DNA of 14,938 nucleotides. It comes from JBBSVE01 sp038233815 (GTDB lineage: Bacteria; Pseudomonadota; Alphaproteobacteria; Rhodobacterales; Rhodobacteraceae). The stretch is from assembly GCA_038233815.1 (NCBI GenBank), contig JBBSVE010000076.1:1-14938 (forward strand), in the 5' to 3' direction. Shown piece after piece: positions 14,938 through 14,938 of this stretch. Under the pieces are notes generated by a model. That model made no database searches, was not told where the DNA came from, and saw nothing but the letters and a program-made list of their open reading frames with translations. Both the position numbers and the translations under genes were made by a program. Position 1 is the first letter of the stretch. The number at the start of each line of letters is the position of its first letter.

Positions 14938-14938
14938 G

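Noticed and set aside
1..14938. CRISPR arrays, riboswitches, rRNA
   Set aside because: No regularly spaced repeats, no recognisable riboswitch core, and no rRNA sequence seen on either strand.

Overview
This is a high-GC chromosomal segment from an alphaproteobacterium, most likely of the Rhodobacterales/Rhodobacteraceae. The basis is the leuD - exonuclease/phosphatase-like gene - leuB block and how closely LeuD and LeuB follow the Rhodobacteraceae pattern; the genus cannot be named from sequence alone.

Layout. (1) 1-3097, core metabolism: a possible minus-strand gene start at the left edge, then leuD, a secreted or membrane-anchored endonuclease/exonuclease/phosphatase-family (EEP) protein, and leuB, all on +. 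(2) 3101-12596, a C30 (squalene-derived) carotenoid cluster of two divergent arms around a 233-bp control region (9415-9647). The left arm (-) holds, in transcription order, two CrtI/CrtN-type desaturase/oxidase genes, a PlsC-type acyltransferase, a membrane family 2 glycosyltransferase and an aldehyde dehydrogenase. Every junction is a 4-bp ATGA or GTGA stop/start overlap. The right arm (+) is hpnC-hpnD-hpnE, the three-step route from farnesyl diphosphate to squalene. (3) 12552-13495 (-): a YjdF/DUF2238-type membrane protein coupled to an unrecognised 82-codon ORF. (4) 13556-14518 (+): an EamA/DMT transporter. (5) 14578-14654: tRNA-Pro(CGG), followed by an abrupt AT-rich stretch and the 3' end of an IS110-type transposase, which suggests a mobile-element boundary.

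How the genes may work together (inference). HpnC and HpnD condense two farnesyl diphosphates to hydroxysqualene, and HpnE reduces it to squalene. The two CrtN-like enzymes would desaturate squalene to a coloured C30 polyene and oxidise an end group. The aldehyde dehydrogenase would make the carotenoic acid, the glycosyltransferase a sugar ester, and the acyltransferase would add a fatty acid. This parallels the staphyloxanthin toolset (CrtN, CrtP, AldH, CrtQ, CrtO), but starts from HpnCDE squalene rather than CrtM dehydrosqualene. No squalene-hopene cyclase, C40 genes (crtB, crtI, crtY) or cluster regulator lies in the window. A C30 pigment pathway is notable in a lineage known mainly for C40 spheroidene-type carotenoids.
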